DNA of 34,318 nt from Clostridia bacterium (lineage in GTDB: Bacteria; Bacillota; Clostridia; Christensenellales; UBA1242), in assembly GCA_017452165.1 (NCBI GenBank), contig JAFTMY010000006.1, positions 1 through 34,318 of the forward strand. Reading direction: 5' to 3'. Under the pieces are notes generated by a model. The model was not told the DNA's origin and made no database searches. It saw nothing but the letters and a program-made list of their open reading frames with translations. Made by a program: the position numbers and the translations under genes. This document shows positions 22,792-31,669 of this stretch, piece after piece. How positions within the stretch are numbered: position 1 is the stretch's first letter; each line of letters opens with the position of its first letter.

Positions 22792-25700
22792 TTGGCAAAT
22801 ATAAGAAATAATACACTTTCAAAAGATAAGATTCTCAGTGCGCTTTGTTTGATAGTTTTTGTGCTGATGTTTATTTTTTCGTGCTTATCAAAAAGCATAT
22901 CTTTTGGTGCGAAAATTATTGGAACTTTTGGAGCAATTTCTTATCCTGTATTTTTAGTTTTGGCTTTTATTTGTTTGATAAAATTTTTGGGATTTTCATA
23001 TAAGAGAAATTTAAAGGCAACAATTCTATTTCTTTGTTTTGTTTATTGTTTGCTTGCAATAGTTCACTCAATTAGAACATACTCTGTTTTAGATGCTGTT
23101 GCCTCTGGTCTTACATTTAAAAATTATATTACTTTTTCATATTCAAATTTAACACTTCTCGGTAGTATTGGCTGTGTTATTTGTGGTGCAATATCATATC
23201 TTCTTGGTGGTGTAGGAACTATTGTTGTATTTGTTATTCTAGCAACACTTTTTATTGGATTTTTTATTGACTTTGAACTTTATGGAAAATATAGTGAAAA
23301 GCATATTAAAAAATTAAAGACAAAAAAATTAAGAGAAAAAGTTTTAAAAAGTGATTCTAATGTTGGAGAAAATGGAAAACCAGTTTACTCTTTTTCTAAT
23401 GATATTGACAAATATTCAAGTGATGATGTTGTTGCTGAAATAACAGCAAATGTTGAAGATGAAAAAGTGGGGGATAAATTTTATTCACAAAATGATGTTG
23501 TTGACGAAATTACCGATGGAAAGGTTTACAACTTTGATGAAAATCAAAATTATTTAAACAATTTTGGTAATTTTCAAACAAGTTATTATCAAAATGAAAA
23601 ATTAGAATCTAATAACTATCAAAGCAATGCAAGTTTATTTGGTAAAGATGCAGTAAAAGATGAAGACAGCAGTTATTCTAGTAGTAGCACTATGTATCAA
23701 GATTCATCATACCCTGATGTTTATGATTTAAATGAACAACGTAGACAATTTTTAAATGACACTTATTATGGTAGTTCAAATAATTATTCAAATAACTACT
23801 CAAATAACTCAGAGGGTGAGAATTATTCTTCACTTCTTTCAAATTATAACACTGACAATAATTATAATTATGAACAATCAAATAGTGGTAATCAAAATAA
23901 TTATTCATTTGATAATAGTGAAATAGATTCATATGAAAGTTACAAAAATCAGTATGGTGGTGTATCACTAGAGAGTTCAAATGATAGTTATAATGATAAC
24001 AACTATAATGATAATTATAGTAACAATAATTATGATGATGCTTCTGTAACTAATTACTATAATGATGACAATTCTAGTTCAAATTATTCAAATTATACTT
24101 CATCAAATAATAGTAGTTCTAATAGTTCATCATCTTCAAATGACCTTGACTTTTTAAATATTGAAATGGATAGTTATAATAATTCTTCAATAAATGAAAG
24201 TAAGGATAAGAAAACATTTAATGTTGATGACCAAATCTCTAAAATTTTAAACAAAGATGAAAGTCTAGAGGATAATTATAATAGTTCATATTTATCTTCT
24301 AATAATTCAAATAATGATATCTCAAATATTATTAAAAATGATGTTAATAACAATTTTATAGAAAAAGATACAAAATCTAATAATTTCGATAATAGTTTTA
24401 ATAATACAAATAATTTTGAACCAGTAAAAGAAAAAGACAATTTATCAGATTCATTAAAGATGAAAATCCCTGCAAAGGATTCACAAGTTAAAAAGTTTAC
24501 TAATTTTGATATGGGTATGAGAAATATAAAATATGTTCACCCTAAAACAAGTTTACTTAATCCTATTATAATTGATAATGGTGATTACAAGGAAGAACAA
24601 GAACAAAAGGCAAAGGAACTTGTTGAAGTTATTAAAGCATTTAATATTTCAGTTTCAGTAGAAAATATTGTAAGAGGTCCAAAGATTACTAGATATGAAT
24701 TATCAGTTCCACTTGGTGTTTCTGTTAAAAAGATACCAAGTCTTGAACTTGATATCAAAAAAGCAATGGCTGCTAAAACTATTAATATTCAAGCGCCAAT
24801 TCCTGGTAGTAAGTATGTTGGTATTGAACTTGAAAATGATACATTTACAAATGTAAGTATTAGAGAACTTATTGAATCTGATGCTTTCCAAAATGCAAAA
24901 GAACCTTTATCAATTGTTATTGGTAAGGCTATATCAGGTGAAATAGTTGTAAAAAGTATTCCGAAAATGGTTCATATGCTTATTGCTGGTCAAACTGGTT
25001 CAGGTAAATCGGTATTTATTCATACTCTTATAATGAGTCTTATTTATAAGCATGGGCCTGAAGATGTTAGACTTATGCTTTTAGACCCAAAGAGAGTTGA
25101 ATTTAATATGTATAATGGAATTCCACATCTTTTAACTCCTGAAGTTGTGCTAGGAACTGAAAAATCAGTAAGTGCTCTTAAATGGTGCGTTGCTGAAATG
25201 GATAGAAGATATGAACTTATGTCAAAGGCTGGATATAATCATATAACATCTTACAATAATAGTGAATTTGTGAAATCAGGACAACTTCCTAAATTTCCAT
25301 ACATTGTTATTGTTGTTGATGAGTTTGCTGAAATTATTTTGGAAAATAAAAAAGATGCAGAACCTTGCATTCAAAGATTAACTCAACTTGCTCGTGCTTG
25401 TGGTATGCACCTTATTCTTGCAACTCAAAGACCATCGGTTAATGTAATTTCAGGTGTTATTAAAAACAACGTTCCAACAAGAATTGCATTTAGTTTATCA
25501 GCGGCTGTTGACTCTAAAACAATTATTGATAAAGTTGGTGCTGAAAACTTACTTGGCAATGGTGATATGCTTTTTGCGCCAACAGGAACTTCAGATATGC
25601 CAAGACTTCAAGCAGCATATTGTTCAGAAGAAGAAATAAAAGCAGTTATTGATTATAATAAGAAAAATAATGAGTCATTTTATGATGAATCTGTTAATGA

Positions 25701-26019
25701 TATGATTAATAATGCTGGAAAGAGTGGCGAACAGGGTGGCTTAATGAGTGATTCAGAATTTTCAGCACAAAAAGAAAGAGACCCATTATTTAAAGTTGCT
25801 CTTAAAATGTTTATACAAAAAGGTGATGCTTCAGGTTCTTATCTTCAAAGAAGATTATCTGTTGGCTATTCAAGGGCTGCAAAAATTATGGACCAACTTG
25901 AAGATAGTGGTTATATTGCATCTGCAAATGGTAGTAAGGTTAGAAAAGTTCTTATTACTCCTGAGCAATTTAGACAAGAGTTTGGCGAAGATGTAGAAAT
26001 TAATGGTGGTTCTGATTAA
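22792..26019 (+). CDS. spoIIIE: DNA translocase FtsK/SpoIIIE with prion-like linker
   Basis: A 1075-residue membrane-anchored DNA pump that clears chromosomes from the closing septum. Four hydrophobic segments span about residues 13-175. A linker follows, extremely rich in Asn, Ser, Tyr and Asp at about 290-465. The motor has VHPKTSLLNP at its entry, Walker A GQTGSGKS (733-740), DPKRVEF, Walker B VIVVDEFAE (about 840-848), and ATQRPSVNVISG with PTRIAF. The DNA-reading winged-helix gamma domain (about 996-1075, DPLFKVALKMF ... SRAAKIMDQLE) closes it. All motor residues are intact. The start is TTG at 22792, since AAGGAG (22780-22785) sits six bases before it; an earlier TTG (22771) lies inside the previous gene. 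Normal homologs are about 750-900 residues; the linker explains the excess. FtsK or SpoIIIE naming cannot be settled from one copy. Confidence 0.95.
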   Translation: MANIRNNTLSKDKILSALCLIVFVLMFIFSCLSKSISFGAKIIGTFGAISYPVFLVLAFICLIKFLGFSYKRNLKATILFLCFVYCLLAIVHSIRTYSVLDAVASGLTFKNYITFSYSNLTLLGSIGCVICGAISYLLGGVGTIVVFVILATLFIGFFIDFELYGKYSEKHIKKLKTKKLREKVLKSDSNVGENGKPVYSFSNDIDKYSSDDVVAEITANVEDEKVGDKFYSQNDVVDEITDGKVYNFDENQNYLNNFGNFQTSYYQNEKLESNNYQSNASLFGKDAVKDEDSSYSSSSTMYQDSSYPDVYDLNEQRRQFLNDTYYGSSNNYSNNYSNNSEGENYSSLLSNYNTDNNYNYEQSNSGNQNNYSFDNSEIDSYESYKNQYGGVSLESSNDSYNDNNYNDNYSNNNYDDASVTNYYNDDNSSSNYSNYTSSNNSSSNSSSSSNDLDFLNIEMDSYNNSSINESKDKKTFNVDDQISKILNKDESLEDNYNSSYLSSNNSNNDISNIIKNDVNNNFIEKDTKSNNFDNSFNNTNNFEPVKEKDNLSDSLKMKIPAKDSQVKKFTNFDMGMRNIKYVHPKTSLLNPIIIDNGDYKEEQEQKAKELVEVIKAFNISVSVENIVRGPKITRYELSVPLGVSVKKIPSLELDIKKAMAAKTINIQAPIPGSKYVGIELENDTFTNVSIRELIESDAFQNAKEPLSIVIGKAISGEIVVKSIPKMVHMLIAGQTGSGKSVFIHTLIMSLIYKHGPEDVRLMLLDPKRVEFNMYNGIPHLLTPEVVLGTEKSVSALKWCVAEMDRRYELMSKAGYNHITSYNNSEFVKSGQLPKFPYIVIVVDEFAEIILENKKDAEPCIQRLTQLARACGMHLILATQRPSVNVISGVIKNNVPTRIAFSLSAAVDSKTIIDKVGAENLLGNGDMLFAPTGTSDMPRLQAAYCSEEEIKAVIDYNKKNNESFYDESVNDMINNAGKSGEQGGLMSDSEFSAQKERDPLFKVALKMFIQKGDASGSYLQRRLSVGYSRAAKIMDQLEDSGYIASANGSKVRKVLITPEQFRQEFGEDVEINGGSD

Positions 26020-26042
26020 TTTAATTAGATAAGGAGAATATA

Positions 26043-28166
26043 ATGGATACAAATGTTCAAAAAGTTGATTTAGATGAAATTAGACGTGCTAGAGAGGCTC
26101 TTAATAAAGAATTGGGCATAACAACTCCTCAAACAGATTATAATAAAAAGAAAAAGGAAGTGGTAGAAGAAACACCTAACTTTGATAATGAAGAAAATTC
26201 TTCTGATTACGAAAATCAAACTGATGATTCAGAAGAATCTAGTATGTCAAGTGAGGAACTTGAAGAACTTCAAGGTTTACTTAATTTAGGTGATGATTTT
26301 GACCATTTAGATAATCTTTCAAATAATTATGAAGATGATGACAATATGATGAATGATGAAGATGATTTTTCTGATTATGATTATGAAGATTATGAAGATG
26401 AAGATGATATAGATTTTTCAGTTTATGATAACTTTGCTCCATTTGAAGTTAATAAAGAAATAAAATCTAGTAAACCTGCTATTAAAAAGGTTGTAAAAAC
26501 TCCAGTTGCTCCTATTGTTTCAGAACCTGAGAATTCAAATGATTATGAAGATGAAGATTATAACGAAGAACTTGAGAATTTTGTTGATAATTCTTTAAAT
26601 AGTGAAGAGGAACAAGAGCAAGAACCTGAAAAATTTAAACCAAAGAGTCTTGAAGAGGCTCTTACAAATATTAATTCTATTGAAGACTTACTTAATATGG
26701 ATTTGGATTCTATTGAACTTGAAGAAGAGGATGAATCTGACGACGAAGTAGATGAAAAACTTGATAGTTTAGTAGATGAAGATGTTGATGATTATGATGA
26801 TTTACTTAGCAATTTTGATGATGATGACGAATTCTTTAATGCTTTAAATAAATTATCAAATCAAGTTGATGAAAATGATAATACTAATAATGCTGTTACA
26901 AATTATGTAGAGTCAGCGTCCGATGCAAATAATAACATTAATGAAAATGTTGTAAATGTTGAATCTACACCTGCTCAAAGCGTTGAAAGTATTCCTGTGC
27001 AAAGCAGTGCTACTCAAAAAATTAATCCTGCTCCTGCAAAAACAGTGGCAAAACCTGTGACACCTGCTCAAAGTTTAAGTGAAAAAGCACCTGTTACACC
27101 AGTAGTTGAAACTTATAATACTCCTGTTGATTTAGGAGAACCAAAGTCATTTAATGTGGATAGAGCAGATGCAAAACCAAAAACTCCAGTTGCTCCAGAA
27201 ATTAAAACTGTTGCTGAAAAAACTAATGTTGCAACAGATAATAAACAAAAAGAAGCTCATATTGTTTTTATCGAAAAAGATGTAAAAACAGAAGAAAAAG
27301 TTGAAGAAAAACCAAAAATTGAATACTTAAAACAAATTGATGATTATAACTTTATTGACATTATTAAATCTAACGAGTTTATGGAATGTGATGAACTTAC
27401 TTGTATTTATGGTGTTGATGAAAATAAAAATGTTGTTTGTCATAACTTTAAAGACTTTTATAACACAGTAATTTTTAGTGATAATGATGATGAAGTGTTT
27501 AAACTCTTTAGTTCAATAATGATGAGTTTATCATTGAAAAATTCAAACTATTTAATTAAATATGTAATTTGTGATGCTAAAAATGGTAGTAAATTTGATG
27601 TTTATAATGACCTTTCATATATGTTCTTCTCAAGAGTAGCAAAGGCAAATAGTGAAATTATTGATTCACTTAATGAAATTGTAAATGAGATTGATAAGAG
27701 ATATGAAAATTTAGCAAAAGCAAATGTAAAAAGTATTGAAGATTTTAATATTGTTATGAAAAAAGCAAATATTGTTCCAATGTCTCATATTATGTTATTC
27801 TTTAATAATTATACAAGGGCGATTCATTTTGATGATAATGGTGAAATTAATTCAAAACTACATTACATTTTAAAGTATGGTAGACTTGTTGGTGTCTATG
27901 TAAATTTAGTCTCTGCTGATGAAAATTTAGAAGATAAGATTAACTATAATCTTCAAACAAGATTTTCATTTAAGGCTGATTCTAAAGAAACTTCAGTTGC
28001 TAGAATTGGTGCTGAAAATGCAGAAAGAATTGGATTTGATAATGAATTTGTTTGTAAGACATTATTTAGTGATAAGGTTGTTCATTTAAAAGTTCCTACA
28101 ATTACTCAAAGAGAAGTTGAACTTTTAGTTAAGAATATTGAAAAAGAGGAAAAAAATGAAAACTAA
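26043..28166 (+). CDS. Degenerate FtsK-motor-like protein with acidic disordered N-terminal half
   Basis: A 707-residue protein, cytosolic by sequence. Residues about 45-290 are overwhelmingly Asp/Glu with Asn, Ser and Tyr; 300-420 are Ala/Pro/Thr/Val-rich; both look disordered. From about 427 a folded domain follows the FtsK motor block by block: IYGVDENKNVV (like 'lG.d..G..v'), VIFSDNDDEVFKLFSSIMMSLSL where Walker A would be (476-), YVICDAKNGSKFDVYNDLSYMF (like 'L.DPK..E...Y...PHL'), HIMLFFNNYTRAI (582-) where Walker B 'VVLVDEFAD' would be, GRLVGVYVNLVSA (like 'ARA.GIHL.LATQ'), and LQTRFSFKADSK...GAENAERIG (like 'PTRIAF...DSRTILD..GAE.LLG'). The P-loop Lys and Walker B acids are gone, so no ATPase is expected. 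It starts 23 bases after spoIIIE and overlaps rimO by 11. No gamma domain or membrane helix. The FtsK relationship is by my alignment; the role is unknown. Confidence 0.7.
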   Translation: MDTNVQKVDLDEIRRAREALNKELGITTPQTDYNKKKKEVVEETPNFDNEENSSDYENQTDDSEESSMSSEELEELQGLLNLGDDFDHLDNLSNNYEDDDNMMNDEDDFSDYDYEDYEDEDDIDFSVYDNFAPFEVNKEIKSSKPAIKKVVKTPVAPIVSEPENSNDYEDEDYNEELENFVDNSLNSEEEQEQEPEKFKPKSLEEALTNINSIEDLLNMDLDSIELEEEDESDDEVDEKLDSLVDEDVDDYDDLLSNFDDDDEFFNALNKLSNQVDENDNTNNAVTNYVESASDANNNINENVVNVESTPAQSVESIPVQSSATQKINPAPAKTVAKPVTPAQSLSEKAPVTPVVETYNTPVDLGEPKSFNVDRADAKPKTPVAPEIKTVAEKTNVATDNKQKEAHIVFIEKDVKTEEKVEEKPKIEYLKQIDDYNFIDIIKSNEFMECDELTCIYGVDENKNVVCHNFKDFYNTVIFSDNDDEVFKLFSSIMMSLSLKNSNYLIKYVICDAKNGSKFDVYNDLSYMFFSRVAKANSEIIDSLNEIVNEIDKRYENLAKANVKSIEDFNIVMKKANIVPMSHIMLFFNNYTRAIHFDDNGEINSKLHYILKYGRLVGVYVNLVSADENLEDKINYNLQTRFSFKADSKETSVARIGAENAERIGFDNEFVCKTLFSDKVVHLKVPTITQREVELLVKNIEKEEKNEN

Positions 28167-29568
28167 TGAAAAAACTGATATTTTTGTAACAGATATTGAT
28201 ATTATATCCGAAAAAACGGATTTAACTAATGGTAAACTTGTAGGTATAATATCGCTTGGCTGTGATAAAAATAGAGTGGATACTGAGGTTATGCTAACCT
28301 ATCTTAAAGAAGGTGGTTATAATTTTACAGGTGATGCAGAAAAAGCAGATATTATTATTGTCAATACTTGTGGTTTTATAAAAACTGCAAGAGATGAGGC
28401 GATGGATACCATTGATGAAATGTGTGATTATAGAGTAAGTGAAGAGTGTCAATGCCAAAGATTAATTGTTACTGGTTGTATGCCTCAAAAATGGTCAGGT
28501 GATATAATTGAAGAATTCCCTGAAGTTGATATAGTTCTAGGCATAGACCAATACAAAGATATTGTTTCAATTATTGATAAATCTTTTGAAACTAAAAAGA
28601 AAATTGTTTTAATTGGAAATGCTGATACAACTTACTATGTAAAAAATAAACTTGTTACAACACCTAGCAATTATGCTTATTTAAAAGTTGCTGATGGTTG
28701 TGATAATTTCTGCACATTTTGCACAATTCCTCACATTAGAGGAAGGTATAGGTCAAGAGATTTTGATGAAATTATAGCAGAAGCAAATGACTTAGTTTTA
28801 GGTGGTGCAACTGAACTTATTTTAGTTGCACAGGATATTTCAAGATATGGACTTGATAAGTATGGCGCTACTAAAATCATTGAACTTATTAAAAAATTAT
28901 CTGAAATAGAAAACTTGAAATGGATTAGACTTCTTTATTGCTATCCTGAAATGATTACATCAGAACTTTTAGATGAAATGATGAATAATCCAAAACTTTG
29001 TAAATATCTCGATGTTCCAATGCAACACATTTCAAATTCTGTTTTAAAGAAAATGAATAGAAAAAGTTCTAGGGAAGATATTGAAAAAATTATAAGTAGT
29101 GTAAAAAACTTGCCTAAATATGTAGCAATTAGAACTACTATGATGACAGGTTTCCCTGGTGAAACTGAAGAAGACTTTAATGAACTATGCTCTTTTATTG
29201 AAAACGCAAAACTTATGCATATTGGATTTTTTGCATATTCAAGGGAAGATAATACTCCTGCAGGAAATATGCCAAATCAAGTTGATGATAAGGTAAAACA
29301 AAAGAGACTTTTGAAACTTATGTCAATTCAAAAAAAGATTGCTAGGGAAGTAAATTCATCACTTATTGGTCAAGTTGTAGATGTTTGCTACGAAGGTATT
29401 GACTTTGATAAACAACTTTTTTATGGCAGATGTGAATATCAATCACCAGAAGTTGATTCAATTGTTTATTTTAAATCAAAAATGCCACTCGAAATAGGTA
29501 ACTATTACAAAGTGAAAATTAAAAGTATAACAGGTTGTGACCTGAAAGGAGAAATTATTTATGAATAA
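28156..29568 (+). CDS. rimO: Ribosomal protein S12 methylthiotransferase RimO
   Basis: A 470-residue radical SAM enzyme that adds a methylthio group to an Asp of ribosomal protein S12. N-terminal UPF0004 domain cysteines: C36 (SLGCDKNRVDTEVM), about C72 (VNTCGFI) and about C106 (VTGCMPQ), binding one Fe-S cluster. The radical SAM cluster motif CDNFCTFC uses C182, C186, C189 in a VADGCDN..IPHIRGRYRSR context typical of RimO rather than MiaB. A TRAM domain closes the protein. There is an extra N-terminal extension of about 28 residues. ATG 28156 follows AGAGGA (28145-28150) by five bases; a TTG at 28138 lies upstream of that site. It overlaps the preceding gene by 11 bases and pgsA by 8. Confidence 0.95.
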   Translation: MKTNEKTDIFVTDIDIISEKTDLTNGKLVGIISLGCDKNRVDTEVMLTYLKEGGYNFTGDAEKADIIIVNTCGFIKTARDEAMDTIDEMCDYRVSEECQCQRLIVTGCMPQKWSGDIIEEFPEVDIVLGIDQYKDIVSIIDKSFETKKKIVLIGNADTTYYVKNKLVTTPSNYAYLKVADGCDNFCTFCTIPHIRGRYRSRDFDEIIAEANDLVLGGATELILVAQDISRYGLDKYGATKIIELIKKLSEIENLKWIRLLYCYPEMITSELLDEMMNNPKLCKYLDVPMQHISNSVLKKMNRKSSREDIEKIISSVKNLPKYVAIRTTMMTGFPGETEEDFNELCSFIENAKLMHIGFFAYSREDNTPAGNMPNQVDDKVKQKRLLKLMSIQKKIAREVNSSLIGQVVDVCYEGIDFDKQLFYGRCEYQSPEVDSIVYFKSKMPLEIGNYYKVKIKSITGCDLKGEIIYE

Positions 29569-30274
29569 AAATGTTCCAAATATTTTAACAATGTCTAGAA
29601 TTGCTTGCACTCCACTCATTGTTTTATTTTTCTTATTACCAATTCCTTATGGTATTGGTATATATATTGCTTTTGCAATCTATGTTCTTGGTTGCTTAAC
29701 TGATATGGTTGATGGTCATATCGCTAGAAAGTATAATTTAATTAGCGATTTTGGTAAATTTATGGACCAAATTGCAGATAAATTTATAACAACCACTGCT
29801 ATGATTTTAGTAATGTTTGCAAATGTTACTTATGGTTGGCTTTCAATTATTATGCTTTTAATTGTTGTTTTAAGAGATATTTTAATTGGTGGTATTAGAA
29901 TGGTTGCTGCCAATAAAAATGTAGTTATCGCAGCAGATATTTTTGGTAAAGTAAAATCATTATTCTTAGATACTGCAAATAGTTTCTTGTTATTCTATAT
30001 TGCAATTTCTTGCAATCTTAGTGGATATTTCTTCATTGATGTTATTAAGTATTCTGGTCTTTCACTTATGATTATTGGTGTATTATTATCAGTTCTTTCT
30101 TGCTATAACTATTCAAAAAATGCACTTAAAGCACTTAATGGTAAGTCAGTTCCTAGCAATATTTCTAATTCAGAAGTAAATTTAGAAGATGCAGAAATGA
30201 TGGGTGAAGAAACTTATGTAGATGAAATTGAAGAAGTTTCAGAAACAGAAGATACTGATGATTCTGAAGAATAA
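29561..30274 (+). CDS. pgsA: CDP-diacylglycerol-glycerol-3-phosphate 3-phosphatidyltransferase
   Basis: A 237-residue integral membrane enzyme making phosphatidylglycerophosphate, the first committed step to phosphatidylglycerol. The CDP-alcohol phosphatidyltransferase signature is complete: D48, D51-G52, A55-R56, G65, D69 and D73 (TDMVDGHIARK ... GKFMDQIADK). About six hydrophobic segments run from residue 10 to 185. The last ~40 residues are an acidic, probably disordered tail (EEVSETEDTDDSEE) that standard PgsA lacks. It overlaps rimO by 8 bases and precedes recA by 43; the cinA gene often found between pgsA and recA is absent. Confidence 0.93.
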   Translation: MNKNVPNILTMSRIACTPLIVLFFLLPIPYGIGIYIAFAIYVLGCLTDMVDGHIARKYNLISDFGKFMDQIADKFITTTAMILVMFANVTYGWLSIIMLLIVVLRDILIGGIRMVAANKNVVIAADIFGKVKSLFLDTANSFLLFYIAISCNLSGYFFIDVIKYSGLSLMIIGVLLSVLSCYNYSKNALKALNGKSVPSNISNSEVNLEDAEMMGEETYVDEIEEVSETEDTDDSEE

Positions 30275-30317
30275 AATGCTTAACTAATTTATTAAATATT
30301 ATCTATAAGGAGAAAAA

Positions 30318-31364
30318 ATGGCTACAGTTGATAAAGAAAAAAATAAAACTAATGATAAACAAAAAAATCTTGAACTTGCACTTGCTCAAATTGAAAAAGA
30401 GTATGGTAAGGGAAGTGTAATGAGACTTGGTGATTTAGGTAATCAATCAGTTGATGTTATTCCAACAGGTTGTATGACACTTGACCTTGCACTTGGCGTT
30501 GGTGGTGTTCCAAGAGGAAGAATTGTTGAAATTTATGGACCTGAAAGTTCAGGTAAAACAACAGTTTCTCTTCATATCGTTGCTCAGGCTCAAAAGATGG
30601 GTGGTGTTGCTGCGTTTATTGATGCAGAACACGCACTTGACCCTGTATATGCTGCAAGACTTGGTGTTGATGTTAATAATTTATATGTATCTCAACCAGA
30701 TAATGGTGAGCAAGCACTTGATATTTTAGATAGTTTAGTAAAATCAGGTTCACTTGATGTTATTGTTGTTGACTCAGTTGCAGCGCTCACTCCAAAGGCT
30801 GAAATTGATGGCGAAATGGGTGATAATCACATTGGTCTTCAAGCAAGACTTATGAGTCAAGCACTTAGAAAACTTACAGCGGTTGTTAATAAAACAAAAA
30901 CTTGCGTTATTTTCATTAACCAATTAAGAGAAAAAATCGGTGTTATGTTTGGTAGTCCTGAAACAACAGCCGGTGGTAAGGCTCTTAAATTCTATTCATC
31001 AATTAGACTTGACGTTAGAAAAGGTGAAGTTATCAAAGATGGAGATGCTTCAGTTGGTGCAAAAACAAAAGTTAAAGTTGTTAAAAACAAGGTTGCGCCA
31101 CCATTTAAACTTGCTGAATTTGACATAATTTTTGGTCTTGGAATTTCTAATGAATCTTGTATTTTAGATATTGCCGTTAAATATGATATTATTCAAAAGA
31201 GTGGTGCTTGGTTTAGTTATAATGGCGAAAAAATTGGTCAAGGTCGTGAAAATGTAAGAAAGTATTTGGTTGAAAATGTAGAATTTTGTGAAGAAGTTGC
31301 AGGTAAAATTCGTGCAATGCTTCTTCCAAATTCAGGTGAAGAATCAAATGAAAATAATGAATAA
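30318..31364 (+). CDS. recA: Recombinase RecA
   Basis: A 348-residue recombinase, full length, forming ATP-dependent filaments on single-stranded DNA for strand exchange and SOS induction. Visible: KGSVMRLGD at the start of the core, Walker [10 protein letters not shown] (about 74-82), DAEHALDP, Walker [14 protein letters not shown]-binding loop L1/L2 regions with [16 protein letters not shown] and [13 protein letters not shown]...TTAGG, and a short acidic C-terminal tail. AAGGAG precedes the ATG. The 43 bases upstream contain no Clostridium/Bacillus-type SOS box (GAAC-N4-GTTC) that I can see, so any SOS control must act elsewhere. Last gene of the block, closed by a terminator. Confidence 0.98.
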   Translation: MATVDKEKNKTNDKQKNLELALAQIEKEYGKGSVMRLGDLGNQSVDVIPTGCMTLDLALGVGGVPRGRIVEIYGPESSGKTTVSLHIVAQAQKMGGVAAFIDAEHALDPVYAARLGVDVNNLYVSQPDNGEQALDILDSLVKSGSLDVIVVDSVAALTPKAEIDGEMGDNHIGLQARLMSQALRKLTAVVNKTKTCVIFINQLREKIGVMFGSPETTAGGKALKFYSSIRLDVRKGEVIKDGDASVGAKTKVKVVKNKVAPPFKLAEFDIIFGLGISNESCILDIAVKYDIIQKSGAWFSYNGEKIGQGRENVRKYLVENVEFCEEVAGKIRAMLLPNSGEESNENNE

Positions 31365-31372
31365 ATTTTAAG

Positions 31373-31402
31373 AAGTATTAGTTATAAACTAATACTTTTT
31401 TT
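31373..31402 (+). terminator. intrinsic terminator after recA
   Basis: AAGTATTAGTT (31373-31383) pairs perfectly with AACTAATACTT (31387-31397), three-base loop, T run to 31402. The bases from there to the rny promoter (31403-31571) are AT-rich and show nothing else. Confidence 0.88.
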
Positions 31403-31571
31403 CTTTATATAAATATTAGATTACTTATAGTAAAAACACATTTTATTATAAATTTGTTATAAAAATTGCATTTTTAGTAAAAAATTGTAAAAAATATATT
31501 AATTAAAAATAATATTTGATTTAAGTTTAATTATTTTATAAATTATTGCGCATTTAATTAAAATTTATTGC

Positions 31572-31601
31572 TTGACAATATATTTTTTGCTATGATACAA
31601 T
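31572..31601 (+). promoter_or_regulatory. promoter of rny
   Basis: TTGACA (31572-31577), 18-base spacer, TACAAT (31596-31601), with a TG two bases before the -10 (extended -10). Start predicted near 31608, leader about 62 bases. Confidence 0.75.
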
Positions 31602-31669
31602 TTATATATGTGAGAAAATAAGTAACCTTATGTTTATATATTATTTTAACACAAATTATGGAGGAAATT

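Noticed and set aside
23760..24160. Tandem DNA repeat or CRISPR-like array in the AT-rich repeat zone
   Set aside because: The repetition is codon-level Asn/Ser/Tyr low complexity in frame within spoIIIE, with no constant repeat unit or spacers.
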